Shown: positions 21,413 to 34,950, counted from the stretch's first letter. The stretch is DNA of 64,000 nt from Gnetum montanum (GCA_015680685.1 MNCI01006577.1:60785-124784); one strand, 5' to 3'. Program-made: numbers and translations. Notes: generated by a model from the letters alone, not told the origin.

Positions 21413-23640
21413 ATGAACCTTGAACAACACTTGACCTCTACTTCGAGTGCAATTATGGTCCAAACCATTCAGTAGGAGATCACGATTGACCTTCCTAGGG
21501 TTGGGGGTCTTGTCTTGGTAGAGAGACAATCTCATATGTAGCGCAACCTACCTCCTAAGGTCATGATGCTCAATGATGAGCAATACAACTTCATCGCAAA
21601 ACTCCAAGTGGGTTTGTACTTAGAACACCATGAAATGGATGCCAAATGTAGTTATGAGCTCATTCATTGCAATTAGAGGGAATGAATCCCTTCTACTTTT
21701 GACTTTATTTTGCTCATGGAAGACTACCAGTGGATGCTGGACAACCTCATTCACAACATGGGCCGTGAGGCAAGGACTAACTATGAGTAGCCCCTGCAGG
21801 AGGAGCTAGATGAGTTTGAGGCTTAATCCAAGCATGATGACTCATTCCATACCTCATTCTAATAGAAAACCTCTACTTTTGTTCCTTCACTATCCCATAG
21901 CTTGGTGTTGCCACCTAGGTCAACGCTTGTGGTGGTAACTCACCAAACACAGTAGATGCATCAAGATGTTGCTATACCATTTAGCTTTCCTTTTAATGTG
22001 CCCTTCACCATCCCTCCATAGCCTACGTTGCCTTTGTAGCCCATCCAACTTGTTCAACCCTTTTAGCCTATTCAGGCCATTTAGCCTACTGTGGTAGCAA
22101 CCATTGCACCCACGTAATCCAATGTGCATGCCATGCACATGCCTCCCTTTCCATATGCGACTTAGGTGCATTTTTCCTGCCTATCGTGTCAACACCCTTT
22201 ACAATGGCCCAAACTGCAAATCTGTGGTGGGGCCCCAATATTGTGTCCATGGCACAGCCCATGTAATAGGCATTACATGTGGTCACACAACTTAGAGGCA
22301 GGTCGTGGGCCACCCAACAACCATAGTGGGTAGTACAACTAATGTAGCCCGCTACAACTGCACCAAGCTTGGATCAAGCATTATAGCTGATCCAGAGCCT
22401 CACTAAAGAGGTCAAGCAGCTCAAGGTCACCTCGTCTGAAACCATCCATGTGATGGAATTTTACCAAGATGATCTAATTAGTCCTATAGTTCCACCACTG
22501 GCACTATCCATTGGGGTCCCATTACCCCAATTCACTAAATACAATGGTGAAGGGAATCCTACCATCCATCTAGTGACCTTTTAGTTAGAATGCCTCTTAC
22601 TGCAGGTATGATCAAATGTCATCATTCATGTGTTCACCATGTCCTTAACTAGAAAGGCACTAGATTGGTACCATGCACTCCCTAGGGCCTCCACTTCTTT
22701 GAAGGAGTTGCTTACCCAATTCATCACTCACTTCAAGTACAACTTGAAGCTTGAGGTGATCCTGTATTAGCTAATGTAAGTCAAGTAGGGTCACTTAGAG
22801 CCCATGCAAAAGGTCATTCAGTGATGGAGGGCATCACTTAACAAGATCTGCAAGCCCATCGTGGGAATGCATCTATTAGCCATTTTCAAAGGCACAGTAA
22901 ATGACTTCATCAACTCAAAACTATATTAATTTACCTTGCAGTCCTTAAGCTAAGTGTTTGCTTAAACCAAGAGCATCCAAGATGCAACAGAGGCAAATAA
23001 GGATTTGACCTACGTGGCCTACAAAAACTTGCACATGAAGAAAGAAAAAGATAAGGACAAAGGCAAGTAGGAAACTACAATCATTGCAACAGTGGCCAAC
23101 GAGGCTAAGCCAGCTAATGCCAAACCAATGGCCAAGTCACCCAAGGCTCCATCCAACAACAATAAAGTAGTTGGTTCTAACATAGTGGCAAACAACCAGC
23201 CTGCATTGTCGGTGACCATGAAACTAACTGCCACAAGGCCTAACTTCGAGCGCAAGGATCACTCGAAGTACACATTGTTGCCATTAGGTGGTTGGAGCTA
23301 TTGGACCAACTACTTCACGCTGAATGCATCTACTATAAGTAGATGTTTGAGGATGCTCGCAAGTGGCATGATCAATATTGCAAGCTCCTCAAGAATCCTT
23401 TAGTTGCATTGCCTAACAAGCGTATGGTCCCTAAGCATTTCAGGTTGAACTAATTTTGCAAATATCACCAATTGCAAGGTCACGATATAGACTTTTGCAT
23501 GGCTTTGTAGGATGATGTACAACACATGATTGATAGGGGTGAGTTGGTCCTTGATGCAACCATCCCATTGCACCTCCAAAACCAATTAATGAGGGTTTAC
23601 AAGGATCCTCTCAATGCAAGTGATACAAGGTACATCATCA
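21413..23640 (+). pseudogene. Element A gag
   Basis: This capsid gene of a Tat-lineage Ty3/gypsy element starts at ATG 21,413 (MNLEQHLTST). It has a long Pro/Gln-rich N-terminal half (21,860-22,400). The gag core runs from about 22,500 (LPQFTKYNGEGNPTIHLVTF) to 22,900. A Cys-His motif, CKYHQLQGHDIDFC, lies near 23,458 and matches the C-x2-H-x4-H-x4-C knuckle seen in this lineage. The frame is broken throughout: I see TAG and TAA for Gln codons plus indels. Its B counterpart (29,665-31,680) is better preserved and aligns along its whole length. Gag would form cytoplasmic particles around element RNA. Confidence 0.75.
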
Positions 23641-24159
23641 ACACTATCAATGTTAATGACGATTTAGAATTAGTGTAGGAACCATTCGTGGTTTGTGTAC
23701 TCTTTGTGACACTGGGGCCTCCTCGTCCCCAACTAGTTTGAGGATCCCTTTCATTATTAGAGCACCACCTTAGGAACCCATAACACCCTTTATGATCGGG
23801 GTCTTGCAGCATGTTGCAATAGCAATAGTCTAATCACCCTTTGTCATAAAGGTGCCAAAACGTGCAAACTCCCATATTGTTTGGAGTCCAGTGGTGGGTC
23901 ATGTATCGGTTCCTACTCACTTGAGACCTCATGTTATAGCCAATACCAACAAGCAATTGATATGGAAACCTAGAAGGACCAACGAGCACCTCCCCGATCA
24001 AATGCTTAGGCAAAACTAGGAGCAAAGGGCACTAGGACCACCAAAGCCTATCCCCTTGCCCTCTGTCCTAATGGCCCAACTAGCTGAAGAGGCCACTGCA
24101 ACTAGTAACCAACAATGAAGCACTGAGGCTCCAAAGAAAGCAAACCAAATAAAGCCTAA

Positions 24160-25192
24160 ATCTTTTCCCTAAGAGATTTTTCTCTTGGGTTGCATGAAGG
24201 AGATGAAGGCCAACAACAAGGTAGTAGAGAGTGGAAAGGAGTTCCTTGATACATTGGCATAAGTCAAATAGGCCTTGAAGAAAAAAAATACAACATTAAG
24301 CTTGTATGACTTGATAATGACCTCCTCCACCCACCACAAAGCATTAGTTTGCATGTTGACCTCTATTCCCATTACGGAGGACATCCCAATAGATAGTCCA
24401 TCCATGCTGTGATGTTGCCTCCTCCCCCATAGGAATCGAGTTCAAAACCCCTGGCATTTCATGATGAGGTGATTAAGGTGGATCCTTAGAAGGGTTAGGT
24501 CATTATCGCATTGATGTTTATCACCATATGTATGGGCTAGTCTAGGATCCAGAGGGTACATGTTGACGACAGGGTGGCAACCAATGTCATCCCATACATA
24601 GTTGTTGATAAGTTTGATCTTGCTGATTAAATTAAACTAATAAAGAAAACATGCCCAAAATCCTTCAATGGGTCATGTGTTGTCATAGGGGGAACTATCA
24701 TGGTAGGGAAGCAATTCCCCACAACTACTGAATTCATAGTGATTAAGGAGATGCTAGGTTTCAACTTGATCTTGGGTAGGCCTTGGCTAGCCCAGCTGTA
24801 GGCCATCTCCTCCCCTATCCATTAGGAAATCCACCTTCCATATGAAGGTGGAAAGGTCATCATACATAATGGCAATGCAACCTCTTTGACCGTTAGCAAC
24901 ATTGATACTAAATAAGGATTAGAGGTGGAGTTCCTTGATGACATACCTCTTGTGAAGGATGAAGGCAAAAAACATGAGGTAGACCAACCTAAGCAGCCAA
25001 CAGGTACCCTTGACCTTCCAAAGGATGCTTTGTAGGTAGAACTGCCCTTTGACATAGTTGATGAAGGTCAAGGCAAGTACCGCATTGTACCATCCAAGCC
25101 CTACATGCCCCCTAATCCACACCAAATTAGAAAGCAATTGCATGACTAAGGCATCCCCTTGGTCCAATAGGCACTAGGTGCCTGCTCGCCCC
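24160..25192 (+). pseudogene. Element A aspartic protease and C-terminal tail of the gag-pro frame
   Basis: The protease core spans about 24,460-24,830. VHVDDRVATN (near 24,560) stands where the family has an Asp-Ser/Thr/Asp-Gly triad, so the glycine is lost. FNLILGRPWLAQ near 24,760 is the conserved second half. A downstream tail with HLPYEGGKVIIH and NPHQIRKQLHD follows and also exists in B, so it belongs to the family. The frame ends around 25,190-25,360, before the spacer. In this clade protease cuts the polyprotein; here several TAG stops disable it. Confidence 0.7.
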
Positions 25193-25359
25193 ACTTCTGC
25201 ATGTTTTTCTTGTTCTCATTTTGTTTGCATTTTACACTAGCTTGGTTGTTTATGCTTTTTGCATTGTTTGCCTCATTATGCATTTATTTCTTTTATTCTT
25301 ACATTTTCACTAACTTTACATTTTCACTTGTTTACTTTTCAGTGGTTAGTTTACACATA

Positions 25360-25745
25360 AAAATATGAAAACACATAAAAATCATAAAATTCAAAAAATT
25401 ACAAAATACCATGGCCCAATAAGATCTAAAACTAGCAATATTTTTCCCTTCAATGCATGGCTTGAAAAGGCCTTAAACTATCATACGACCGGTCATGGCC
25501 TAAAACTAACAATCTCTTTCACACTTCATGGCCCAGAATGGCCTAAAACTACCAACATTGGCCCACCATGGCCCTAAATTGGCATTGCATGGCCCATCAT
25601 GGCCTAAAATTGGTAATACTTTTCTATTACTGCATAGCCTGAAATGGCCTTAAATTATCGTTGGGGCCCGAAATGGCCTAAAACTATCAAAACGTTATCT
25701 ACACACACAACCCGAAATGGCCTAAAACTAGCAATCGCTATAGCC
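25360..25745 (+). repeat. Spacer array of GGCCTAAAACTAnCA repeats in element A
   Basis: About eight imperfect copies of ATGGCCYRAAATGGCCTAAAACTA are spaced 30-50 bp apart. Element B has two copies at the same place (33,264-33,320). The array lies between the gag-pro end and the antisense gene. The last bases to 25,929 are AT-rich and unassigned. Confidence 0.65.
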
Positions 25746-26007
25746 CAATTGCATCAACTCATCGCATCATTAGCATCAAACATATAATAAATAAATACAA
25801 AAATCTACACATCGTACATGCTGTATAGCAAAAAATGTCTATAACATCTCATAGAGAATGAATCATTCACATTATACATCAAGTGAAAAATACAAAAACA
25901 TCCAATGACAGGGCTACATCAGGATTTTCTCAACCAGTGGTACAAGGTGGGGGTGGAGGTCCATCCTCTTCCATTACGTCGCTGGGGCTTGCAACATTAC
26001 TTAGTGC

Positions 26008-26100
26008 CTATTAATGGCAAAAAAAAAAACAACAAACCTATAAGCAAATGTACAATATGCAAACTAATAAAAAAAGTATGAAAATAATACAAAAACTAAC
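26008..26100 (-). other. Last intron of the antisense gene
   Basis: It starts GTTAGTTTTTG and ends GCCATTAATAG on the minus strand (93 bp, T-rich). Joining the flanks keeps phase 0, with TAG for Gln at the junction, and leads to the terminal exon and its stop at 25,930-25,932. Confidence 0.7.
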
Positions 26101-26924
26101 CTAAGAGGATCCCCCATCAACCATGTCTGAAGACAAGATATTAAGGCCCTCCTCCAAACATCGAAGGATCTCGACCTCAGATAGCCACATCTAGTCTTCC
26201 TAGCCAAAGTCAACACCTACAAGGGTCTTTTCTTTGTCCACACTGGTCCATGCAAGTAGCTACATAGAAAAGGTGGCAGATGAAGTCTCCCATAAAGGCA
26301 TGATAATCTCCCGCTTTGGGGAACCACCATCCACTACGTGGAGAGTAAATATCTCGAAGGCCCATCTTCTGCCAATTGCCTCAACAAACATCTCAAGGTG
26401 GCGATGGTCAATGGACTCTTCTTTAAGTTGCTAGAGATATGCATCTCACTCATGCTTATAGTGGTGTTTGTGGTTTTTTTACATATGATCCCACTTGTGC
26501 ACCTTAGCACTAAAATTCTTCCAATCTTGACTTTTCTAGGCAAGCAGATCCATTTGTAGCCTCTGCTCAATGATCTCTCAAGTGGCCTTGTTCTTGCCCT
26601 AGATGGTTGACCAGTACCTGGCATAGTTAATCTCTATGGTCTACTAGGTACTATCTCCTTGTGCTCGAGCTACCAAGAAATCATATCAAGATTGGAGGTC
26701 CTCGATCTTCTTGTCTTGGCATGCCACTCTCTCCTAAAGCTTGTGCATGCATTTCCACAGGTGCTTATTTGAGTGTCTACAATTCCATAATGCTTTTGCA
26801 TAGGAAAACGTGCACTTGTTGGTTGCCTTGTATACATGACGAGGCACTTGCTCCATTTTAGAAGGGTACTTGGGGACGACATCCATCTTAGCCACTCGGT
26901 TTGGATCTCAGCAGAGCTTAGTAC

Positions 26925-27014
26925 CTATTGGTATGCAACAAGTAAATAAACATTAGCCACAAACTAAGCATTAAAATCAGTAAAGAAACAAAGGAAAAAC
27001 AAAAACATGCATAC
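26925..27014 (-). other. Intron of the antisense gene
   Basis: 90 bp, from GTATGCATGTTTTTG to TGCATACCAATAG. The donor follows AAGCTCG. The split codon joins in frame (Leu-Gly-Thr-Lys-Leu across the junction). Confidence 0.75.
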
Positions 27015-27152
27015 CGAGCTTAGGATTTGCCTATTGTAGGTGATCTACCATATCCTCAACAATGCCTTCCATGAAGAAAAACTTATCTGACGTCTCTACC
27101 CACAACTTCATGTGGTAGGTAGATGTAGGTGATGGACTACTGGTAGGTACAT

Positions 27153-27247
27153 CTGAGGTTGCATAACAATGATATTTAGCAACAACTAAATAGCCAAGGA
27201 TGCAAGAGCAAAAGAGCAACAATAGATGGTAGCTTAAAGGCAATTAC
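27153..27247 (-). other. Intron of the antisense gene
   Basis: 95 bp, from GTAATTGCC to TATGCAACCTCAG. It separates a Pro/His-rich exon end from a 46-codon exon, with the reading frame kept. Confidence 0.75.
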
Positions 27248-27505
27248 CTAGCAAGCCCTTAGGTGTGAGAGGTGGGGGGTGGGGGTGTGGGGGAGCAGGG
27301 TTGGGGGGCACCGAGATCTCCCAGATGTACACCATCAAAGAGGCTAGCAAAATCACCTCATTAGGGTGGAATAGCCTCTCTGCCTCAAACTACTGGAAGG
27401 CCTTTGTAGCCTCGTGCAGCTCCTCCCTAGGTACTCCTTCCTCCTCAGCTTGAGGAGGGGCCACCTCTGCTACTGTTGCTGATGCTACTTCAATAGTCCT
27501 CTTGC

Positions 27506-27608
27506 CTAATTTACAAACATAGCATTTTAGCATTATAACTTAGCCAAAAAAAACTAAAAAAATAAACATAAAAAATATATAAACAGGTGCATCTATATGT
27601 ATACTAAC
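27506..27608 (-). other. Intron of the antisense gene
   Basis: 103 bp, from GTTAGTATACATATAG to GTTTGTAAATTAG, very T-rich. The flanking exons join in frame (Asn-Val-Ala-Ser-Lys-Arg). Confidence 0.75.
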
Positions 27609-27747
27609 TTGCAACATTTGTGTGCAAGCTTGGGATTTTGAGGTGGATCTTCTTGATGCTCACCTATCTAATTGTAGGGGTAGCCTTCTTCACTGGGTGT
27701 GGTCTCTTGATCTTCACCTTGGAAGGTCCCATCATTTCTACAATATA

Positions 27748-27752
27748 ATAGT
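27748..27752. repeat. Target-site duplication ATAGT, left copy (element B)
   Basis: ATAGT abuts the 5' LTR of B and is repeated exactly at 36,547-36,551. Confidence 0.9.
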
Positions 27753-29344
27753 TGAAACACCACTAATTTTGGCCTAGCACTTTTAGACAAGAATCAAGCT
27801 AAGTCATGCTACTGCCCAACATGAGTATAGCGTGACCAAACTTGGAGGCCTTCGAAACAACCCCCGATGGCCCATGATTCAATAGGAAAGGTCCCCCTGG
27901 GGTCCACAGGTGACTGCACCAACTTCCAGCATCCAAAATCAAAAGTTTCAGGTTCAAAATGTTTGGTTTTGGCTAAGTACACTTTAGTTACTTTTTTAGA
28001 CGCTGCAGAGCGTAAGGATCAGCATCACCAACGTTTGGAGCCCCGAAATTGAGTCAAAATAGGCCAAAATTGAGCACAAGGACTCCCCATGACCTTCAAC
28101 AAGGTCCCCAATAGCTCCTAGCCTCTAGAAAATCAAGATTTGGGCCTCAAATATGCCATTTTGACTTGGTGATGCTGGGGTTACTTTTTTAGACGTTGCA
28201 CAACGTAAGGATCAGCGTCACCAACTTTTAGAGCCCAAAAACTGAGCCAAAATGACTTGATTTCAAGGGTGTAAGTCATCCTCAGGGTCCACTATTGATA
28301 ACTATGGGTATCAGCCTTCAGAAATTCTAGATTTTAGCTCAAAATTGCAAGTTTTGGAAGTCACATTGCAGGTCACACTGTAGGTCACACTGGGCAGTCA
28401 AATTTCTCTTGTTGTACATTTCATTATAAATCCCCATTTGTGGGCATGTCAAGCCCTCATGGTCTAAATTAAATGTACTTTCATGGGCTTGAATAATCCA
28501 TAAATTGTAAAATGCAATGTACTTGGTCAAGAATGCAACTATCCAACACACATTCAACTCGTGCACAACTATCCAACACAGATACATTGAACCTGGTCAA
28601 AGAATGCAACTATCCAACACACACCCAACTCGTGCCAACTATCCATGGGACACATGTCACTAGATCTGATTTCCTCTCATCTCATAGCATTTGATTTCAT
28701 TCTTGGATTTAATGCCCGAGCCTGGCCCAACCCTATAAATACCCTGTCAATTCACGAAAACTGGGAGGCAAAAAATTGGTGAGGCAAAAATTGGAGAGAT
28801 TGGAAATTCTGAGAGAGGAGAGAACCTGCAATCTTTGGGTGCTTGGCACACTTGACTCCTAGCATCCAAGCACTTCTCACCTTCATCATCACATCATCAC
28901 ATCATCGCGTCATATCATCCTGGGGCTAGGCGTTTGACTTACCATCCACACGTGTGCAACTATGCTTTGACTGGTGCACATTTTTTTAAAACAATATAAT
29001 ACAGTTTCGTTATTGCCTTCCATTTACATTATTTACTTTGGTTTATGCTTTTTTTTACAATATAGCTTTGTTTACTCTTTATTTATAATTCAGTACGCTC
29101 TGTTTACATTTCGTAGTGCTGTTTGCATTTCGTTTACATCCCGTTTACGATAACCTTAGCGCTAGCCATAGCTTACGCTTGAGGAAGTCCTTGGTTGATT
29201 TGCGTGCAGAGCATCCAAGGCACTCTACCTTCGTTTACTTTTCTAGCTTGCCCTTAGGTGAAGGTAGGGTTAGCTGTGGCTGTCCGACGATCTCTCAATG
29301 TCTATTTCCCTTCTAGCCTTACACCAATGATTTAGGTCAGTATA
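27753..29344 (+). repeat. Element B 5' LTR
   Basis: 1,592 bp, from TGAAACACCACTAATTTTGG to GGTCAGTATA (the last CA decayed to TA). TATA box at 28,734-28,741 (TATAAATACCC). It matches 34,964-36,546 along its length. Two direct repeats of 'GGGTTACTTTTTTAGACGTTGCA' type (near 27,990 and 28,180) sit in U3. Confidence 0.9.
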
Positions 29345-29349
29345 GTTTT

Positions 29350-29366
29350 TGGCGCTAGAAGGAGGG
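29350..29366 (+). other. Element B primer-binding site
   Basis: TGGCGCTAGAAGGAGGG lies five bases after the LTR end. It is the better-preserved form of the site at 21,016. tRNA partner not assigned. Confidence 0.6.
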
Positions 29367-29664
29367 CATGAACCATTTCTGTTTACATTTTTGATTAGCA
29401 CTTAGTCAAAACTCTGGATGTTCTAGAGAGCATAACAAGTTCTCAGAGCATAGCAAGCTCCAGCGTAGCGAGTGTAGTGCTAGAGTTGGCCATTTTTAGC
29501 AGTTTTCACACTTAGCATTTTTTTTCTTTCATTTTTACACTTATCCATTTACCTGCTACCAATAGATTTAGTCATTTTTATTTTTTTTATTTTTTATTTT
29601 TTTTTTCATTTTCAAAGTTAGCCATTTTCTACAAATAGCAACTTTCACAACCCAATTTGTGAAT

Positions 29665-31679
29665 ATGAATCCAGATCAACCTTCTACATCAATGCCTAAC
29701 ATGTTTGATACCACAATCTAGCCAAAGTGAGCCACACTAAGCCCTGAACAATATAACTTCATTTGTGTAAAAATCCAAGCCAACTTGCCTATCGATTGTA
29801 TAGAAAGGGAAGCAAAGTGAGAATATGAATTTATCCACAAAGGATAACGTGAGTTCATCCCTTCAACATTTGATATAATCCTGTTGTCTGAACACCATCA
29901 TAAACTCATATCCCAGCTTCTTATGGCTAGAAGTCAAGCCTTACAGCTACCACCAATAAAGCCTCAAGATGAGGAAGATGATTTTGTAGCCCAATCTAAA
30001 CATGGAGATTCCTACCATACCATTAGTCCCCATGTCTACACAAATCCATTATTTCATCCTTTCCTGGAAGAAATTGTGCTTCCTCCTTCATCCACAAACA
30101 CTCGAGCACCAGTTTCCCAACAAGAGGTACCTACTTCCATTCCTATCTTCTCCATATCCAATAATATTCACTCTGATGTGTCTACTTCCATCATTCCTCC
30201 ACATGTACAATCCCAACAACTCCCTCCTCAAACTAATGTAGGGTCAATCTTTCAACCTCAAGTGATTGGAATGCCATCGGTCATACCCACCTCCACGTCT
30301 ATCCATTACATACCTCTAGTACAAATCCAACAAGCACCAATGATTACTTCACAACCAGTGATTGGGCAGTGGGTCCCACCAGCTGTTCAGCAAAACTCGT
30401 CTACTCACTATAGTATACCACATCTCATAATCTCAGCCCCGAATGCTGTCCCGCCACAACAAATGTTAGCCCAACAACCTTTCTTTCCACAAACAATGCA
30501 ACAATTAAATCATTATCATCCACAATCCACTCAATCCACTGGTTTGCCTACCGGCCAAGAATGGGTAGACACACAAAAAATGATGCATTCCTTGGCAGAG
30601 GAATTAAAATGCCTTAAAACTTTGAACAATGAGGAAGTCAAAGTACTATATTTCTATCAAGATGACCCAATTGACCCCTCAGTTCCACCCTTAACCTTGC
30701 CAAAGGGAGTCTCGTTACCTCAGTTGACCAAGTACAATGGAGAGGGAGACCCAAATGTCCACCTAGTAACATTCCGAACTGAAATTCTTTTGCTTCAAGC
30801 ATGGCCCCATGTAATTTTTTGTGTGTTTGCTATGTCTTTAATAGGAAAAGCCTTAGACTAGTACTGAGCCTTACCCCGTAGCTCTATATCTTCTCTGGAG
30901 GATTTGTTGCACTAATTTTTCACCCGTTTCAAATACAATCTAAAACCTGAACCCACGTTAGATAGCTTGATTCAAATTAAACAAGCACCTTTAGAGCCAA
31001 CACAGAAATTTATCCAAAGATGGAGTGCTGCCCTAAATGAAATTCATGAATCTATTCCTGAAAATATCTGCTTACCATCCTTAAGGTAGCTGCAAATGAC
31101 TTCATTAAATCGAAGCTTTACTATCTAAAACCCCGTACTTTGAGTTAGGCATTCGTACAAATTAAGGACATAGAGGAATTAGTGCAAGCTAGTAATGACC
31201 CAGCTTATGTGGCCTACAAAAACCAAGATACTCACAAGAAAAATACAACTGAGGCAATAGTTACCGCAATCACAAAAGCAACCAACTGGGGCCCAAAAGC
31301 TAAGCAACCTAAATCCCCAGCTAACAAACCTACCAACTTTGGCACCAACTCACCTACATTGGCAAGGGCCACCCCAAGGCCCAACTTTCAATGTAAGGAC
31401 CGCTCAAAGTATACACCACTATCGATGCAACTCTCTCAACTATTGGAGCAACTCTTGAAAGCTAGGAAAATCCAACACAAACATGTATCAGAGATTACTC
31501 ATCAAAAACATGACAGGTATTGCGAGCTACTAAGGAACCCCACCTTAGCAGTACCAAATGAGCCCTTGGTCCCACAACATTTTAAATTGGACCAATACTG
31601 TCATTACCATCAAATGGATGGTCACAATACAGACAACTGTAATGCCTTGCAAGATGACCTACAGGGAATGATAAAATAA
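29665..31679 (+). pseudogene. Element B gag
   Basis: The frame starts at ATG 29,665 (MNPDQPSTSM), stays in phase into a 325-codon open stretch (29,884-30,861), and then shifts at least once near 31,080. Pro/Gln-rich N-terminal half. The core begins with LPKGVSLPQLTKYNGEGDPN (30,694) and runs to about 31,060. The knuckle CHYHQMDGHNTDNC lies near 31,600. Stops in the core (for example 30,861) are TAG at positions expected to be Gln. Length and order are as in Tat-lineage capsids. This copy could not make a full Gag. Confidence 0.8.
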
Positions 31680-31688
31680 GGCCAACTA

Positions 31689-33168
31689 GTGATTGACATG
31701 GAAAGTCAATCCAACATAGACGATGCCTCCTATGTCATAAACTCAATTAGCATGGGTGGCAAGCCAAAACCTATGCAAAAACCTTTAGTGATTCGTGTGC
31801 CTCCTAGCAAGGCAAGGATTCCCCTAGCCTCCACAAATAAGAGGCCTCCCTTTGTTATCAAAGTGCCACCTCGGGCACCCACAACACCCTTTGTGGTCAA
31901 GACTTGACAACGTTCGTCCGCTAAGATGTTAAATTGGCATGACTCGTCCGCTAAGACGTTAAACTGACATGACGCTATAACAAAAACCGCTAAGCAACCT
32001 TTTGTTAATGGGAACACAAAAGGAAAAACGAGCACCTCTCAACTCCCATGGTCGAAGCAAAGGCCACAACTTGCAAACAACAACTGAACATTGGGGCCCC
32101 TACCCCTAAGAAAACGAAGCCTAAGTCCCCCTCTCGAGAGGTCTATCTCTCAAGCTTCATAGAGGAAGTCAAGGCCAACAAAATAGCTAATGATAAGGAC
32201 TTCGTAGCTGCACTAACCCAAGTAAAACAAGCAATAAAATAGAAGAACACAATGATGAGTTTGTACGACCTGGTCATGACTTCAGACACTCACCGCGAAG
32301 CCTTGGCTCAAACGTTAGCATCCATTCCTGTTACAGAGGACATCCCCGCAAATGAAGAATCCATCCGTGCAATGATTTCACAACAGACACCACAAGGATT
32401 GGGTTCAAATACCTTAGCCTTCTGCGACGATGCAGTTAAAGTCAATCCCAAAAAAGGGGAAGTCACAACAGCTCCATTATCCATTAGCATTTGTGTTGGG
32501 CAGTGCACCATCCATAGAGTGCATGTTGACGATGGTGCAGCAACGAATGTAGTCCTGTACTCCGTCATCGACAAGTTAGGCTTGGCAAATGAAATCAGGC
32601 CAACCAAAACCACATGTCTAAAATCCTTCAATGGATCACATGTCAGGGTCAAGGGTACAATCAACTTAGCCTTTGTAGTAGGAGAGAAATTCCCCACTAG
32701 CACAAATTTCACTGTCATAGAGGAGATGCCAGGTTTCAACATGATTCTAGGTAGGCCTTGGCTAGCTCAACCAAGGACCATCTCCTCTCCCATCCACTAA
32801 AAAATCCACCTTCCATACGAAGGTGGTCAAGTTATCATCCATGGTGATAACGTTTCCTCTTTGACTATCCATGACATAGACATGGTGCAAGTTTTGGAAG
32901 AAGAGTTTCTTAATGGTACACCTACGACAACCAACGCAACACTTAAGGCTAACACACCCGAATGAGTGGTTGAAGTCGACAACCCACCAAAGGACCCTAA
33001 ACCTTGCATGCTCCCTAATCCATGCCTAATTAGGAAGCAACTACATGACCAAGACTCTCCCTTGGCTGAAAATGTGCTTGAGGCTTGCCTACCTTATGCC
33101 TACCCTGCATTTTTGATTTTTGTTTACATTGCACTAGCCTATGCGTTTACATTTTGCCTGCTCACTTA
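31689..33168 (+). pseudogene. Element B protease and C-terminal tail
   Basis: A linker rich in Lys/Pro (31,740-32,240, with a short GTCCGCTAAGANGTTAAA repeat at 31,917) leads to the protease open stretch 32,252-32,800. The catalytic region reads VHVDDGAATN (near 32,522), where Asp-Asp-Gly replaces the usual Asp-Ser/Thr-Gly, and GFNMILGRPWLAQ closes the domain. A tail with HLPYEGGQVIIH and NPCLIRKQLHDQD ends in a hydrophobic run (LEACLPYAYPAFLIFVYIA) and a stop at 33,167. No polymerase follows. Confidence 0.75.
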
Positions 33169-33216
33169 AATCACATATTTTTCTTTGTTTAGACATTCGT
33201 CAACTTAGTTTACACA

Positions 33217-34950
33217 TTGCATTTGAAAAACATCAAACATAAAAACATAAAACTACAAAAACACATGGCCCGAAAAGGCCTTAAACTAGCATACGGCCTA
33301 GAAAGGCCTAAAACTATCACTTTTTGCATTGCTTTTCTTTCATTCATACATTCTAACTCTATGTACGATAGGTGTCGCTTGATGTTGTTTTCTTCTTAGT
33401 TGATTTTTATAGGATCTCACAGGCATGTAGCATGACCATGCATGCAGCATCACACTTTACACAAGCAAGGTAAGCATCGGTCCACTATGACTATAAACTG
33501 GCACAGAGTAGTCCTAGCATCATGACTTAAAACTGATACCACAGAGTAGTCTTGGATTATGACTTAAAACCAATACCACAAAATTTTGTCCGGTATGACA
33601 CTAAACTGCTACATCCATCCACCATGACATGAAACTAGCATCTAGAGTCCACTAAGACTATAAACTAGTTTGCCTCTTCATAGTATGCTATGACTATAAC
33701 TAGTAATGCACCATCCGCCACGATGCTAAACTGGCATTGTCCAAGGGGTTATGATGTGAAACTAATCCACAACAGTCTGCTAAGACTATAAACTAGTGAC
33801 ATCATCAATGACCAGGAAAAACTTGAAAAGATGTGTTGCTGCAATCAGCTATTCATGTTCCACAAAGACTTGTTGCATGATTCATCTCATGGGGCCTAAT
33901 GAAACTGATGCTGTTCATGATTCTGTTTGCTTTGAAAATTGCACATGGTGACTCCATCTCCTTGTTTAAAGTGTTTAGCTAACTATTTCATTTGTGGTTT
34001 TCTTATCTTCTTAGAGTTGTGTTTGCAGGATGACACTTCTGAGGCATTCATGCATAGATGCACTTCATCATGAGGACAAGGTATCACATTTTTCCTGACG
34101 CATGCGACTGGGTTAATCAATCCGTTCATAAGTACATTCCTGACTCTTGACACATTCCCTATTCCCAATCATGCTCCCTTAGCCTATTCAATTACACCCC
34201 CCTGATACATTTTTCTCACCTCAAAAACTCTTGATACACTGTTGCACACTATGACTCTCTAAGCAGTTGCAACGCAAAACACAGTATACGATGCATGACA
34301 CAAAATGCAAGCGCTCGAACACAAGCACAACACAAAAAGAAAGCTCTTTCAAAAAGACCGAGAAAAGAAAAGAAAAAAATAAGAAAAAAATAAAAAAAGA
34401 AAAAGCACAGAAGGTCAAAGGGCAAAATGTACGGAAAAGGTCTTCATGACCCTGTTGACATCACAAAGAAAAGACTATTGGCTATTCTCATACAAGCCCT
34501 AGGAGAGAAGGTAGTTGTCTTGAAAAAAAAAGTTACACTCATGTCTCAAAGAGACCATGTTGCATATCATTGCATGGCTTTGGATATTTACAACAGGCCT
34601 TGTAAACACTCTATAAGAGTCCCGTTTCTCCAAAGAATGCACTTCCTATGTCTTGGCTCCGAGTTTGCTGAACACTGGCTATGGACAAGGACCAAAATAC
34701 AACTCATTCGCATGAGAACATTCCTCTCCCAAAAATCCCAGCAGCAATCATAGCTCTTAACCTCCTAGCTTCCTTGGTTACAACCAATTCCCTTGCATCT
34801 TGAACCACATTCCCTCAATCCCATGTACTTTTGAAAATGGTGCGATGACACCTAGCCAAGGGCCGATGGTTAATGTTTGATGCTTTGTTGCTCATAATGT
34901 TTTGCACTTCTTTGTTGACGCCTCTCGGGTAGATTCCTCTAGACGTCAAC
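33217..34950 (+). other. Element B 3' non-coding region with repeat arrays
   Basis: After two GGCCTAAAACTA repeats (33,264-33,320) comes an array of about nine imperfect CCACTATGACTATAAACTGGCA units (33,475-33,800). Next is a segment shared with A (TTAGAGTTGTGTTTGCAGG at 34,011 against 44,833). An A-rich run (34,360-34,410) and a small open frame (34,427-34,753) follow. Nothing here looks like RT, RNase H or integrase. Confidence 0.7.

Noticed and set aside
25360-25745. CRISPR-like array of short repeats
   Set aside because: Repeats are imperfect, spacers are of uneven length, and the setting is a plant retrotransposon with matching arrays in its relative.
27153-27608. Proline/histidine-rich antisense stretch dismissed at first as chance
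   Set aside because: I rejected the chance reading because its flanking introns have proper ends and keep one frame over several exons.
29884-30861. A 325-codon proline/glutamine-rich frame as a host gene
   Set aside because: It is in phase with the ATG at 29,665 and leads into the gag core of element B, so it is the N-terminal half of a retrotransposon gag.
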